Positions 43,500 to 52,781 are shown, numbered from the stretch's first letter. The stretch is DNA of 64,000 bases from Actinomycetota bacterium (GCA_016870355.1 VGBR01000011.1:1-64000); one strand, 5' to 3'. Translations and numbers: made by a program. The notes: a model not told the origin generated them from the sequence alone.

Positions 43500-43558
43500 T
43501 ACGGTGCTGCGCACTTCCCTTCGGCTTCCCCGCCCGTGTCCAACCCCGGGGGAAGCCG
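43500..43558 (+). promoter_or_regulatory. Promoter and start-codon hairpin of the M23-lipase gene
   Basis: TACGGT (43500-43505) fits a -10 box. Downstream, CGGCTTCCCC (43522-43531) pairs with GGGGAAGCCG (43549-43558), which ends directly at the ATG 43559. The GGGGGAAG that would serve as ribosome-binding site is inside the stem, so translation could be controlled by its opening. Confidence 0.5.
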
Positions 43559-45349
43559 ATGCCACCGCTACGTGCGCAGAAGCGCCGCGCGCCGTGGGTG
43601 CTGGTCGTCACGCTCACGGCCCTTGTCGTCAGCACGTTTCCGGCACCGCCTGCGTTCGCCGCTGACAACTGGTCGCCGCCGGTGCCCGGTGTCGTCGTGC
43701 GCGGCTACCGGGAACCACTGGCGCAGTTCGCGCCAGGTCACCGCGGCGTCGACCTTGCGGCACCCGCGGGCACCATCGTGCGAGCCGCAAGCGACGGAAC
43801 GATCACGTTCGCGGGCGACGTCTCCGGCGCGCTTCACGTCGTCATCGAGCACACCGGCGGAATCCGCACGTCCTACTCGTTCCTTGCTCATGTCGACGTA
43901 GAGGCCGGCGACACGGTTCGTCGGGGCGCGGTTGTCGGGACCGCGGGCGGCCGCGGGAGTGGTCACGCCACCGGGGTCTTGCACTTCGGCGCCCGATCCG
44001 GGAGTCGCTACTTCGACCCGATGCTGCTGTTCGGTCCGACCGACCTCACCGAGCTCGTGCGGTTGGCTCCCGCTGATCGGATCACGGCAACCGACGTCGC
44101 GCTGCTCCTGCGCGAGTTCGACGACGGCTGCGGTCTTCTCTGTGACATCGGCAATGCAATTGGCGACAGCACTGATTGGGTGGTCGACCAGGTCGAGGAT
44201 GCCATCGAGCTCGGGATCGAGGCGCTGCGCACCATTGGCGAGCTCACGGAAGAGCTCATCGAAGAGATCGAGCAACTCGCCCGCGAGGTGCTCGAGACGC
44301 TCATCGAAGCTGCGGCGGACGTCGTCGAAGCGGTCGCGCAGTTCGCCGAGATGCTCGTCAACGGGGTGGCCGAGTTCGTCGAAGCCATCATCGAAGCCGG
44401 CATTCTTCTCTACGAGCAGCTCACGTCGTGTCCGCAACCGCCACCGAAGGCGCACTCGAAGGGCTCGGGCAATGCCGCCTTCCTCGTTGCCGGCCTGACG
44501 AGCTCGATCACGAAGCGGCCTCCCGACAAGCACGGCGACGTGTACGACGAGTCCTTCAAGCCGCGCCTGAATCCGCTGGGTTACACGCGCGACGAGGTCG
44601 AGCACTTCTCGTACCGCGAAGGGTCGCGTACGTATCGCCCACAAGACACCGTCACTGATCTCCACGAGCAGGCGGCGTCGATGGGTCGTCAGCTCAAGGA
44701 GTGGGCTCGAGAGCATCCCGGCGAGTCCATCGACCTCATCGGACACTCACAAGGAGGTGTGGTGATCGATCTCTTCCTGATCGAGCAGTACGCAGGGCAC
44801 GAAGACGAGTTCCCACCGATCGAGAACATCGTGACGTTCGGATCCCCTCACGAGGGGACGCCGATCGCTGACTTTGCAGAGAAGGTCGACAATCACCTCT
44901 CGCTCGGTATCGCGGCGCGCACGCTTGACCCGTTGGACTTGATCGGTTCGGATGCGGTCACGCAGATGACTTCTGATTCGTCGACGATTGACGGGATACA
45001 GAGTCATGACGACATCACCAACGGAATCCGATTCCTGTCGATCGCGGGCTCGGAGGATCCCATCGTGCCTTCGAACAGGAGCGACGTACCTGGGGCTACC
45101 AAGGTCGTGGTGCCGGTAGGCGTTCCGTTGCTTCCCGACGATCACAGTGCCGTGGTCCGCGACGACGACGCGATCAGCGCCGCGCAAGCGCACTTGGAAG
45201 GTCGATCGCCCGCTGACTCGTGCGGGCTGCTCGTGGACGTAGGAGGAGAGTTGTGGTCGGGGCTCGTCGACTGGGCGGCCAAGAAGACCACCACCGTTCC
45301 CGGCGACCTTGGCCCAGTCGACGAGTTCGTCAGGGACCACGTCCTGTGA
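43559..45349 (+). CDS. Secreted fusion of an M23/LytM-type domain and a lipase-like alpha/beta hydrolase
   Basis: 596 residues. Signal peptide: RRAPWVLVVTLTALVVSTF with a cut after AFA. Residues 40-160 form an M23 domain with zinc ligands GHRGVDLAAP and VLHFGARSG. The first His of the usual HxH is Val; related actinobacterial proteins also seem to lack it, so cutting activity is doubtful. Residues 185-295 are acidic amphipathic helices. Residues 300-560 look like a hydrolase with nucleophile elbow LIGHSQGGVVIDL, a possible acid Asp in GSEDPIVP and a late His in PDDHSAVV. It takes the place of the plain M23 gene between whiG and rpsB. Confidence 0.8.
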   Translation: MPPLRAQKRRAPWVLVVTLTALVVSTFPAPPAFAADNWSPPVPGVVVRGYREPLAQFAPGHRGVDLAAPAGTIVRAASDGTITFAGDVSGALHVVIEHTGGIRTSYSFLAHVDVEAGDTVRRGAVVGTAGGRGSGHATGVLHFGARSGSRYFDPMLLFGPTDLTELVRLAPADRITATDVALLLREFDDGCGLLCDIGNAIGDSTDWVVDQVEDAIELGIEALRTIGELTEELIEEIEQLAREVLETLIEAAADVVEAVAQFAEMLVNGVAEFVEAIIEAGILLYEQLTSCPQPPPKAHSKGSGNAAFLVAGLTSSITKRPPDKHGDVYDESFKPRLNPLGYTRDEVEHFSYREGSRTYRPQDTVTDLHEQAASMGRQLKEWAREHPGESIDLIGHSQGGVVIDLFLIEQYAGHEDEFPPIENIVTFGSPHEGTPIADFAEKVDNHLSLGIAARTLDPLDLIGSDAVTQMTSDSSTIDGIQSHDDITNGIRFLSIAGSEDPIVPSNRSDVPGATKVVVPVGVPLLPDDHSAVVRDDDAISAAQAHLEGRSPADSCGLLVDVGGELWSGLVDWAAKKTTTVPGDLGPVDEFVRDHVL

Positions 45350-46491
45350 GCACCCGGATCGCTCGACGCTTGGCTGTGACGGCGCTCGTCATGTGCATGT
45401 GCACGCTTGCGCCGCACGTTGCCGTCGCCGAGGAGCACACGCTCGAGCCCCAGTGGTCGGCTGCCGGACCAGACGCGCCATCGCTGCTTTCGGCCGACGC
45501 AAGCGGCGCGGCCGCGCTCGGCCACACCGGTGACGTCGTGGTCGTCGACAGCGAGGGCGAGGAGCTGTGGCGCCGCTCTGTGGACGCCTCAACCGTCGGA
45601 CCGGTCGCGATCGGCGGAGATGTAGTGGTCGTCGTCGCGGACGACCAGCTCCTGCTCGCCTTTGATCGCGCGTCGGGAGCGGAACGCTGGCGGCACCAGC
45701 TCGCCCGGATCGACTCCGTCGCAGTCGGTGCCGGTGCTGCCGGCGAGACGTTGGCTGCGCTGGTCACGGAGGAAGGCGGCGTCGAGCTGTTGGATGGCGG
45801 TAGCGGAGCCGTGCGATGGACCGTCGCCGTCCCGGTCGGCGAGAAGATGTTCGGTTCGCGCGCGTGGATCACGGACTCACGCGTGATGATCATGTGGCAG
45901 GACGAAGAGGCGCGCCTGCGAGTCTTCGATGTCGTCACCGGAGCCGTGAGCTGGGGTTACGGCGCACCCGAGCTCTTCACGATGCCAGCAGTGACGAATG
46001 GCATCGTGGCGTTCACGGAGGCCATCCGCCTCAATGCGCGCAAGACGCGCGTGATCGGGTCGATGCGCGGTTTCGCAGTCGCCGACGGGCGCGAGCTGTG
46101 GACTCGCTCGACGCGGAGCAAGTCGGGCTTCTTCACGGGGGTCGCGACAGCGGCTGGTGAAGGCGGCATCGCGATGGTGGATCTGGAAGGGAAGGTGACT
46201 GCGCTCGATCCGCAAAGCGGTGAGGTTCGTTGGCGCCGCGAGACCGGCTTGCTCCAGTTCGAAGCAGAGCCACACGTGGTCGGCAACGTGTTCGTGCTTC
46301 CCATGTACGGCACGGGCTTGTTCGCGGCGGACGTGACCGACGGCGAGCCCATCGAGATCGATGCGATCAGACCCGGCCAGACGGCGATGACGATCGAGGC
46401 CACCGCGTCCGCCGGCAACCGGCTCTACCTCCTCGTGTCGTTCCCATGGGGCGACAACGAGATCTGGATGCTCGAACCCACGTCGACCTGA
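45346..46491 (+). CDS. Secreted PQQ-like beta-propeller protein
   Basis: 381 residues. Signal peptide IARRLAVTALVMCMCTLAPHVAVAEE. Then repeated blades with W-x-R/W endings (GEELWRRSVD, GAERWRHQLA, GAVRWTVAVP, GRELWTRSTR, GEVRWRRETG), as in PQQ/YncE-like repeats. No PQQ-binding residues could be confirmed. GTG 45346 overlaps the fusion gene stop (GTGA), so both are made together and probably act together outside the membrane. Confidence 0.78.
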   Translation: MSTRIARRLAVTALVMCMCTLAPHVAVAEEHTLEPQWSAAGPDAPSLLSADASGAAALGHTGDVVVVDSEGEELWRRSVDASTVGPVAIGGDVVVVVADDQLLLAFDRASGAERWRHQLARIDSVAVGAGAAGETLAALVTEEGGVELLDGGSGAVRWTVAVPVGEKMFGSRAWITDSRVMIMWQDEEARLRVFDVVTGAVSWGYGAPELFTMPAVTNGIVAFTEAIRLNARKTRVIGSMRGFAVADGRELWTRSTRSKSGFFTGVATAAGEGGIAMVDLEGKVTALDPQSGEVRWRRETGLLQFEAEPHVVGNVFVLPMYGTGLFAADVTDGEPIEIDAIRPGQTAMTIEATASAGNRLYLLVSFPWGDNEIWMLEPTST

Positions 46492-46534
46492 CGCCGCGCA
46501 CCCGTCCGGCGGGAGGTCGGGATGGGGTCACCGC

Positions 46535-46540
46535 TACACT
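46535..46540 (+). promoter_or_regulatory. Candidate -10 box for rpsB-tsf
   Basis: TACACT fits TANNNT and would give a leader of about 110 bases rich in GC hairpins before rpsB. No recognised riboswitch. Confidence 0.45.
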
Positions 46541-46656
46541 GGCTCCTCGACTCGGACGCCTTCGGGGGTCCGGGATCTCACAGGCCCACCGCCTCAGGGT
46601 CGCTCCGCTTCGGCGGGGTGCCGGCGGGCCGACGCACAACTCAAGAGGAGTCACCA

Positions 46657-47652
46657 GTGGCTGTCGTCACCATGAAGCAGCTTCTGGAGGCCGGGGTCCA
46701 CTTCGGTCACCAGACGCGCCGTTGGAACCCGAAGATGCGTCGCTTCATCTTCGGGGAGCGCAACGGGATCTACATCGTCGACCTCCAGCAGACGCTGGAC
46801 CGGATCGACACCGCCTATCGCTTCATCCGCAAGACGGTGGAAGATGGCGGGACGGTCCTGTTCGTGGGCACCAAGAAGCAGGCCCAGGAGCCGGTGCAGA
46901 GCCAGGCTGACCGGTGCGGCATGCCGTACGTGAACTACCGGTGGCTTGGCGGGATGCTCACCAACTTCCAGACCGTGCACGCACGCGTCTCGAAGCTGCA
47001 CGAGCTCGACCGCATGGTGGCGTCGGGCGAGACCGAGCAGATGATCAAGAAGGAAGGCCTGAAGGTCAAGCGCGAGCGCGACAAGCTCCAGCGCAACCTC
47101 GGCGGCATCGCAAAGATGGAGAAGCTCCCCGACGCGGTGTTCGTGATCGACACCAAGAAGGAGCACATCGCCGTCACCGAGGCGAACCGGCTCGGCATCC
47201 CGGTGATCGCGGTGGTCGACACCAACTGCGACCCCGACATCATCGACTTCGTGATCCCCGGCAACGACGACGCGATCCGCTCCGCGTCCCTGATGAGCCG
47301 CATCGTCGCCGACGCGGTGCACGAAGGTCGGCTGCTCGCGCAGCGCAAGGGTGGCAGCAAGCCAGCGGAGAAGGCCGAGAAGGCAGCGCCGAAGGAGCTC
47401 ACGCCCGAGGAGCAGGTCGCGACGAACGAGGCGCAACAGAAGGCGAAGGACGAAGCCGCGGCCGCGCAGGTGAAGCGCGAGGCCAAAGCCAAGACCGCAA
47501 AGAAGGCGCCGGCCAAGAAGGCGGCCGCAAAGGATGATGGTGGCGCGGCGGCCGAGGCGACCGACACGGCGGACGCGCCCGCCGACGCACCAGCAGAACC
47601 AGCACCCGAGGCAGCCGCTGACGCAGCTGCAGACGAGAAAGCAGCTACCTGA
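46657..47652 (+). CDS. rpsB: 30S ribosomal protein S2 with extended C terminus
   Basis: 331 residues; the S2 fold takes about 235 ([52 protein letters not shown]). The rest is an Ala/Lys/Glu-rich tail ending in acidic Ala-Glu-Asp repeats, probably disordered. GTG 46657 has AGAGGAG nine bases before. The stop overlaps the tsf ATG (TGATG). Confidence 0.94.
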   Translation: MAVVTMKQLLEAGVHFGHQTRRWNPKMRRFIFGERNGIYIVDLQQTLDRIDTAYRFIRKTVEDGGTVLFVGTKKQAQEPVQSQADRCGMPYVNYRWLGGMLTNFQTVHARVSKLHELDRMVASGETEQMIKKEGLKVKRERDKLQRNLGGIAKMEKLPDAVFVIDTKKEHIAVTEANRLGIPVIAVVDTNCDPDIIDFVIPGNDDAIRSASLMSRIVADAVHEGRLLAQRKGGSKPAEKAEKAAPKELTPEEQVATNEAQQKAKDEAAAAQVKREAKAKTAKKAPAKKAAAKDDGGAAAEATDTADAPADAPAEPAPEAAADAAADEKAAT

Positions 47653-48497
47653 TGGCGGACTTCTCCGCAGCCGACGTCGCGGCCCTCCGCAAGGCCACCG
47701 GCGCTGGGATGATGGACTGCAAGACGGCGCTCACCGAGAACAACGGCGACATGGAGGCAGCCAAGGACTGGCTGCGCACCAAGGGCCTCGCCGGTGCGGG
47801 CAAGCGCGCCGGGCGCGCGGCTGACCAGGGTGCGATCGACGTTGTTGTCGACGGTGGCGTCGGCGCGCTCGTCGAGCTCACCGCCGAGACCGACTTCGTG
47901 GCCAAGAGTGCCGAGTTCACCGACACGGTGACCAAGCTCGCGCAGCTCGCCGCCAAGGAGAAGCCCGACAACCTCGGCGGCCTGCCGTTCGAGGGCAGCA
48001 CGGTCGAGGAGCACGTCACCCAGATGGCCGCCAAGCTCGGTGAGAACGTCGCGCTCGGTCGCGTCGCGGTCTTCGACGGTGGCGACGGGGTCATCGACGG
48101 CTACAAGCACGTCCAGAACGGTCGCGGCACGATCGGCGTGCTCGTGGAGGTCGGTGGCGTCGATCCGATGGACGCCAAGGCGACCGAGGTCGCGCACGAC
48201 ATCGCGCTGCACATCGCCTCCGCGGCACCGAGGTGGGCGACGCGTGACGAGGTGCCGCCCGACGTGGTCGAGAAGGAGCGGGCGGTGCTCGAGGAGCTCA
48301 CCCGCAACGAGGGCAAGCCCGAGAACGCGCTCGAGAAGATCGTCGAGGGTCGGCTCAACGGCTTCTACAAGGAGAACGTGCTCGTCGAGCAGGCCTTCGT
48401 GCGCGACGCCAAGACCACGGTCGGCAAGCTCGTCGAGGGGCTCGGCAAGGACGCGAGCGTGAAGCGCTTCGCCCGGGTGAAGATCGGCGAGGACTAA
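47652..48497 (+). CDS. tsf: Translation elongation factor Ts
   Basis: 281 residues. Exchanges nucleotide on EF-Tu. Seen: N-terminal UBA-like VAALRKATGAGMMDCKTAL, the core segment VELTAETDFVAKSAEF, and C-terminal EQAFVRDAKTTVGKLV. ATG 47652 overlaps the rpsB stop by one base. Confidence 0.95.
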   Translation: MADFSAADVAALRKATGAGMMDCKTALTENNGDMEAAKDWLRTKGLAGAGKRAGRAADQGAIDVVVDGGVGALVELTAETDFVAKSAEFTDTVTKLAQLAAKEKPDNLGGLPFEGSTVEEHVTQMAAKLGENVALGRVAVFDGGDGVIDGYKHVQNGRGTIGVLVEVGGVDPMDAKATEVAHDIALHIASAAPRWATRDEVPPDVVEKERAVLEELTRNEGKPENALEKIVEGRLNGFYKENVLVEQAFVRDAKTTVGKLVEGLGKDASVKRFARVKIGED

Positions 48498-48514
48498 CTA
48501 GGAGTCCAACCGCC

Positions 48515-48543
48515 CCGGGTCGAAGCGACGTGATCCGACCCGG
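48515..48543 (+). terminator. Hairpin after tsf
   Basis: CCGGGTCG pairs with CGACCCGG across a 12-13-base loop, 18 bases after the tsf stop. No T run follows. Likely ends the rpsB-tsf transcript. Confidence 0.5.
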
Positions 48544-48591
48544 TCGCCCAATCCCTGCCCCCGCCTTCGGTTCGCTCAACGCGCACGTGGG

Positions 48592-48618
48592 TTGAACGCC
48601 GCGATCGCCCGGTAGGGT
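48592..48618 (+). promoter_or_regulatory. Candidate promoter of pyrH-frr
   Basis: TTGAAC at 48592-48597 and TAGGGT at 48613-48618 with a 15-base spacer. The -35 and -10 boxes resemble those of the main sigma factor, though the spacer is short. The leader would be about 35 bases. Confidence 0.5.
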
Positions 48619-48659
48619 GGCTCGCCGACCGGGCCGGGCATGCACACCAGGAGGATGAC

Positions 48660-49391
48660 GTGGCCGAGAGCCAGTACCGGAGGGTGGTGCTGAAGCTCTC
48701 GGGTGAGGCGTTCGCCGACACGTCCATCGGGTACGGCATCGACGCCGCGGTCGTGCAGCGCATCGCCGATGAAGTGGCGCACGCGCACAACAACCTCGGT
48801 GTCGAGATGGCGATCGTGGTGGGCGGCGGCAACATCTTCCGGGGCATGAGCGGCGCCCAACGGGGCATGGACCGCGCCCGGGCGGACTACATGGGCATGC
48901 TCGCCACCGTCATCAACGCGCTCGCGATCCAGGACGCGCTCGAGTCGATCGACCAGCCGGTGCGAGTGCAGACGGCGATCACGATGTCGCAGGTAGCCGA
49001 GCCCTACATCCCGCGCCGCGCGATCCGTCACCTCGAGAAGGGTCGCGTCGTGGTGTTCGCAGCCGGCACGGGGAACCCGTTCTTCACCACCGACACCACC
49101 GCCGCGCTGCGCGGCGCGGAGATCGGCGCCGAGGCGATCCTGAAGGGCACGCATTCCGGCGTCGACGGCATCTACTCCGCCGACCCGCGCAAGCACGCCG
49201 ATGCCGAGAAGCTCACCGAGGTGAGCCACTTCGAGGTGCTCAACAAGCGGCTCGAGGTGATGGACTCGACCGCCATCACGTTCTGCATGGACAACAAGCT
49301 GCCGATCATCGTGTTCGACGTGATGCAGCCGGGCAACATCGCCCGCGCGCTCGTGGGCGAGCCGATCGGCACGCTCGTCCGCACCGCCTGA
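48660..49391 (+). CDS. pyrH: UMP kinase
   Basis: 243 residues. Hexameric amino-acid-kinase fold enzyme making UDP. Seen: [44 protein letters not shown] and the acceptor-loop [15 protein letters not shown] 48660 is seven bases after GGAGGATG. frr follows after 16 bases. Confidence 0.95.
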   Translation: MAESQYRRVVLKLSGEAFADTSIGYGIDAAVVQRIADEVAHAHNNLGVEMAIVVGGGNIFRGMSGAQRGMDRARADYMGMLATVINALAIQDALESIDQPVRVQTAITMSQVAEPYIPRRAIRHLEKGRVVVFAAGTGNPFFTTDTTAALRGAEIGAEAILKGTHSGVDGIYSADPRKHADAEKLTEVSHFEVLNKRLEVMDSTAITFCMDNKLPIIVFDVMQPGNIARALVGEPIGTLVRTA

Positions 49392-49407
49392 GACCGAAGG
49401 GAGCATC

Positions 49408-49980
49408 GTGGCCGACAACGAGCTCGCCGACCTCGCGGTCGAGGAGTGTCACGACAAGATGAAGAAGGCGATCGAGCACCTCAAGGGAGAGTTCGGCGCG
49501 GTGCGCACCGGTCGCGCCAACCCCGGGCTCGTCGAGAAGCTCATGGTCGACTCGTATGGCGCGATGGTGCCGCTTCAGCAGCTCGCTGGGTGCAGCGTGC
49601 CCGAGCCGCGGCTGCTCGTGATCTCGCCGTACGACAAGAACAACATCAAGGCCATCGAGAAGGCGATCAATGCGAGCGACCTCGGGGTGAACCCGAGCAA
49701 CGACGGTGTGGTCATCCGCCTCGCCTTCCCGCAGCTCACCGAGGATCGCCGCAAGGAGCTCGTGAAGGTCGTGAAGGCGAGAGCGGAAGAGGGCCGGGTG
49801 GCCGTCCGCAACATCCGCCGCGACGCCCGCAAGGACCTCGAAGCCCTCCAGAAGGACAACGACATCTCCAAGGACGACCTCGAGCGGGTCGAGAAGGACC
49901 TCGACAAGCACACCCACGGGGTCGTGGCCGAGATCGACACCCTCCTCTCCCACAAGGAGAAGGAGCTCCTCGAGGTCTAG
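49408..49980 (+). CDS. frr: Ribosome recycling factor
   Basis: 190 residues. Splits post-termination ribosomes with EF-G. Seen: HLKGEFGAVRTGRANPGLVE, LVISPYDKNNIKAIEKAI, VVIRLAFPQLTEDRRKELVK and VRNIRRDARKDLEAL. GTG 49408 has GAAGGGAG upstream. A family A repeat begins just after its stop. Confidence 0.95.
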   Translation: MADNELADLAVEECHDKMKKAIEHLKGEFGAVRTGRANPGLVEKLMVDSYGAMVPLQQLAGCSVPEPRLLVISPYDKNNIKAIEKAINASDLGVNPSNDGVVIRLAFPQLTEDRRKELVKVVKARAEEGRVAVRNIRRDARKDLEALQKDNDISKDDLERVEKDLDKHTHGVVAEIDTLLSHKEKELLEV

Positions 49981-49984
49981 GTAT

Positions 49985-50085
49985 CACGGGGGAGGCAGGC
50001 CTCCCCCGTGTGCCCCCTCCGGCGCGACCAGAGCCTCGACCCTGTGGTTGCGGGGCGGCAAAGCCACCCCGCGGCGAGCCAAGTC
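49985..50085 (+). repeat. Family A two-hairpin repeat, copy A4
   Basis: Hairpin 1 CACGGGGGAGGC and complement at 49986-50011, spacer TGCCCCCTCCGGCGCGAC, then hairpin 2 CGGGG-C-GGC-AAA-GCC-A-CCCCG at 50051-50071. It begins five bases after the frr stop and lies before cdsA. Same strand as both genes. Confidence 0.75.
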
Positions 50086-50160
50086 CAATCCCACGAACCT
50101 CACAGCCCACTCTGGCCCCCCCTGTCGCTCGGAGACCCTGGCGTCTAACCTGGTGGCCCT

Positions 50161-51663
50161 ATGTCGGACTGGCGGGACGACGATTTTGTCGACGACGACT
50201 GGGTGCCTCGCCCGGCAGGCGAGGGTGTCCGGGTCGTCGGCGACCAAGGCCACGAGTTCGCCCGGCCGCCCGAGGCGCCGCCCCCGGCGGCGGCACCGGG
50301 CCGACGGCCCGCGGGGCGCTTCCCCCTGCCCGGCGAGGGCGCCGGCAACGAGAACGAGTTCTGGGGCGACGAGGCCCCGCCGCCCCGTCGCCGTGGTCAT
50401 GACGAGACCCCTGTCGAGCTGCCCCATTGGACCGAGCCGGCCACTGGCCAGGTGCCGCGGGTCCTCGGCGGCGGTGACGCCGACGACGACTTCGGGCCCT
50501 GGGCGCAGGTGAGTGGCCGGGCCGGGCCGCGCTACCGCACCGGCGGCGCTGACTGGGCCGGCGGCGACTGGGCCGAGGGCGAGCTGTTCAAGGACGAGAC
50601 CACCGGGATGGGCGCGCTCGCCGACTCACACGACATGGGTGACGTCGCGCCCCGCAAGCGCGGGCGCCGCGGCCGGCGCGGGCGACGGCCCGAGCGCGAC
50701 TTCGAGCACGACATGCCATCGCAGGCACCGGGCACGCTCGAGGGGTCCGCGCCCGCGGGTCCGCACGACGGCTTTCACGGCGGCTACGCCGAGGGCTACG
50801 AGACCGGCTACGACTACGAGAGCTACGAAAAGGACGGTCCGGCACGCGCCGAGGTCGGGCCGCGTCTGATCACCGGCGTGATCATGGCGGCGGTGTGCTT
50901 GGGTGCGTTCGCCGCCGGTCGCGTGCCGGCCATGCTGCTCGTCACCGCGATCGTGGGCGCGGGAGCGTTCGAGCTGTACACCGCGTTCCAACGCGCCGGG
51001 TACCACCCGGCGACACTCCTCGGCTTGGTCGGGTGCGCGATGGTCGTGCCGCTCGCGTTCGAGCAAGGGCCTAGTGGAATCCTCATCGGCGCGTTGCTCA
51101 TGGGCGCGTTCACACTGATCTGGTACTTGTTCCAGGTCGTGCATGCACGCGCGACCGTCAACATCGGACTGTCGCTCATCCCGTTCGCATGGGTCGGCAT
51201 CTTTGGCGCCTACGCGGGGATGCTGCTGTCCAACGATCCCGGTGGCACCGGGCTGGTGCTCGGCGTCGCCATCTGCGCAGTCGGCTTCGACGTCGTCGCC
51301 TACTTCATCGGCCGGTCGATGGGCCGCACGCCGTTGCTCCCGCGGGTGTCGCCGAACAAGACCGTCGAGGGGCTGGTCGCCGGCGCGATCGCCGCGATCG
51401 CGCTGGGCGGCGTCGTCGGCAGCACGCTGCACCCCTGGGCCGACAAGGGCATCGGCGCCGGGATCGTGCTCGGGATCCTCGTCGCCATCACCGCCCCCCT
51501 CGGCGACCTCGCTGAGTCGATGATCAAGCGCGACCTCGGCGTGAAGGACCTCGGCGGGATCCTGCCTGGGCACGGCGGCTTCCTCGACCGCTTCGATGCC
51601 ATCCTCTTCACGCTCCCCGCGGCCTTCTACTGGGCAGTTCACCTGGCACCATTCGGTTCGTGA
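50161..51663 (+). CDS. cdsA: Phosphatidate cytidylyltransferase with long disordered N terminus
   Basis: 500 residues. Makes CDP-diacylglycerol from phosphatidate and CTP. The C-terminal 270 residues are the usual membrane enzyme with about eight helices and the signature KRDLGVKDLGGILPGHGG. Residues 1-225 are unusual: Asp/Gly/Pro-rich with a basic patch RKRGRRGRRGRRPE and an aromatic-acidic region, predicted disordered. Similar but shorter tails occur in other actinobacteria. ATG 50161 is the only good start. Overlaps dxr by four bases. Confidence 0.9.
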   Translation: MSDWRDDDFVDDDWVPRPAGEGVRVVGDQGHEFARPPEAPPPAAAPGRRPAGRFPLPGEGAGNENEFWGDEAPPPRRRGHDETPVELPHWTEPATGQVPRVLGGGDADDDFGPWAQVSGRAGPRYRTGGADWAGGDWAEGELFKDETTGMGALADSHDMGDVAPRKRGRRGRRGRRPERDFEHDMPSQAPGTLEGSAPAGPHDGFHGGYAEGYETGYDYESYEKDGPARAEVGPRLITGVIMAAVCLGAFAAGRVPAMLLVTAIVGAGAFELYTAFQRAGYHPATLLGLVGCAMVVPLAFEQGPSGILIGALLMGAFTLIWYLFQVVHARATVNIGLSLIPFAWVGIFGAYAGMLLSNDPGGTGLVLGVAICAVGFDVVAYFIGRSMGRTPLLPRVSPNKTVEGLVAGAIAAIALGGVVGSTLHPWADKGIGAGIVLGILVAITAPLGDLAESMIKRDLGVKDLGGILPGHGGFLDRFDAILFTLPAAFYWAVHLAPFGS

Positions 51664-52781
51664 CACCCCGGCGGGTGGTCGTCCTCGGGTCGACTGGCTC
51701 CATCGGCACCCAGGCCCTGGACGTCATCGCACGACATCGCGACCTGTACGAAGTCGTCGCGCTCGCGGCTGGCCGCAACACCAAGCTCCTTGCCGAACAG
51801 GCCGCGGAGTTCGGCGTGCCCGACGCGCACGTCCGCACCAGTGCCGACGGACCCGACGCGCTCGCCGAGCTCGCGGCGCTGCCCGACGTCGACGTCGTGC
51901 TGAACGCGGTGGTCGGCTTCGCCGGCTTGCCGGCCACGATCGCGGCGCTCGAAGCCGGGACGCGGCTTGCGCTCGCGAACAAGGAGAGTCTCATCGCCGG
52001 GGGACCGGTCGTGAACGCCGCGCGCGAGCGCGGTGGCGGCGAGATCGTGCCCGTCGACTCCGAGCACTCAGCGCTGTACCAGGCACTGCGCGCCGGTGAT
52101 CGCCGCGAGGTGTCGCGGCTCGTGCTCACGGCGAGCGGAGGACCGTTCCGGGGCAAGACCAGATCCGAGCTCGAGCTCGTGACCGTCGAGGACGCGCTGA
52201 AGCATCCAACCTGGGACATGGGTGCGAAGATCACCATCGACTCCTCGACGCTCATGAACAAGGGCCTCGAGGTGATCGAGGCGCACGAGCTGTTCGGCGT
52301 CGACTACGACCAGGTGGAGGTGGTGGTGCACCCCCAATCCGTGGTGCACGGGATGGTGGAGTTCACCGACGGCGCCACGGTCGCCCAGCTCTCGATGCCC
52401 GACATGCGCCTGCCCATCGGCTTGGCGCTCGGCGCCCCCGACCGGCTCGACGAGCCCTTTGGTGCGATCGACTGGTCGAGCCTCGGGTCGCTCACGTTCG
52501 AGGCCCCCGATGTCGATGCATTTCCGTGTCTCGCGCTCGCCTACGAGGCGGGTCGGGCCGGTGGGAGTGCGCCGGCGACCCTCTCGGGCGCCAATGAGGT
52601 GGCAGTGGCGGCGTTCCTCGACCGTCGGATCCCCTGGCTGTGCATCGCCGAGGTGAACCGCAGCGTGCTCGCCGAGGGGACGGGGAACATCACCTCCGTC
52701 GACGACGTTCTGGAGGCAGACCGGATCGCACGGGAGCGAGCCGGTCGCGTCGTCGAGCAGATCGAACAGAGAGCCGCGTGA
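51660..52781 (+). CDS. dxr: 1-deoxy-D-xylulose 5-phosphate reductoisomerase
   Basis: 373 residues. Second step of the MEP isoprenoid pathway. Seen: NADPH site VVLGSTGSIGTQALDVI, LANKESLIAGG, the metal and substrate site PVDSEHSALYQAL, and LTASGGPFRGKTRSEL with HPTWDMGAKITIDSSTLMNK. GTG 51660 overlaps the cdsA stop (GTGA). ispG of the same pathway lies downstream after the protease gene. Confidence 0.95.
   Translation: MTPRRVVVLGSTGSIGTQALDVIARHRDLYEVVALAAGRNTKLLAEQAAEFGVPDAHVRTSADGPDALAELAALPDVDVVLNAVVGFAGLPATIAALEAGTRLALANKESLIAGGPVVNAARERGGGEIVPVDSEHSALYQALRAGDRREVSRLVLTASGGPFRGKTRSELELVTVEDALKHPTWDMGAKITIDSSTLMNKGLEVIEAHELFGVDYDQVEVVVHPQSVVHGMVEFTDGATVAQLSMPDMRLPIGLALGAPDRLDEPFGAIDWSSLGSLTFEAPDVDAFPCLALAYEAGRAGGSAPATLSGANEVAVAAFLDRRIPWLCIAEVNRSVLAEGTGNITSVDDVLEADRIARERAGRVVEQIEQRAA

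Noticed and set aside
43451-43558. A c-di-AMP riboswitch before the M23-lipase gene, as is common for wall hydrolases
   Set aside because: The leader is too short and lacks the conserved paired domains; only a simple hairpin is seen.
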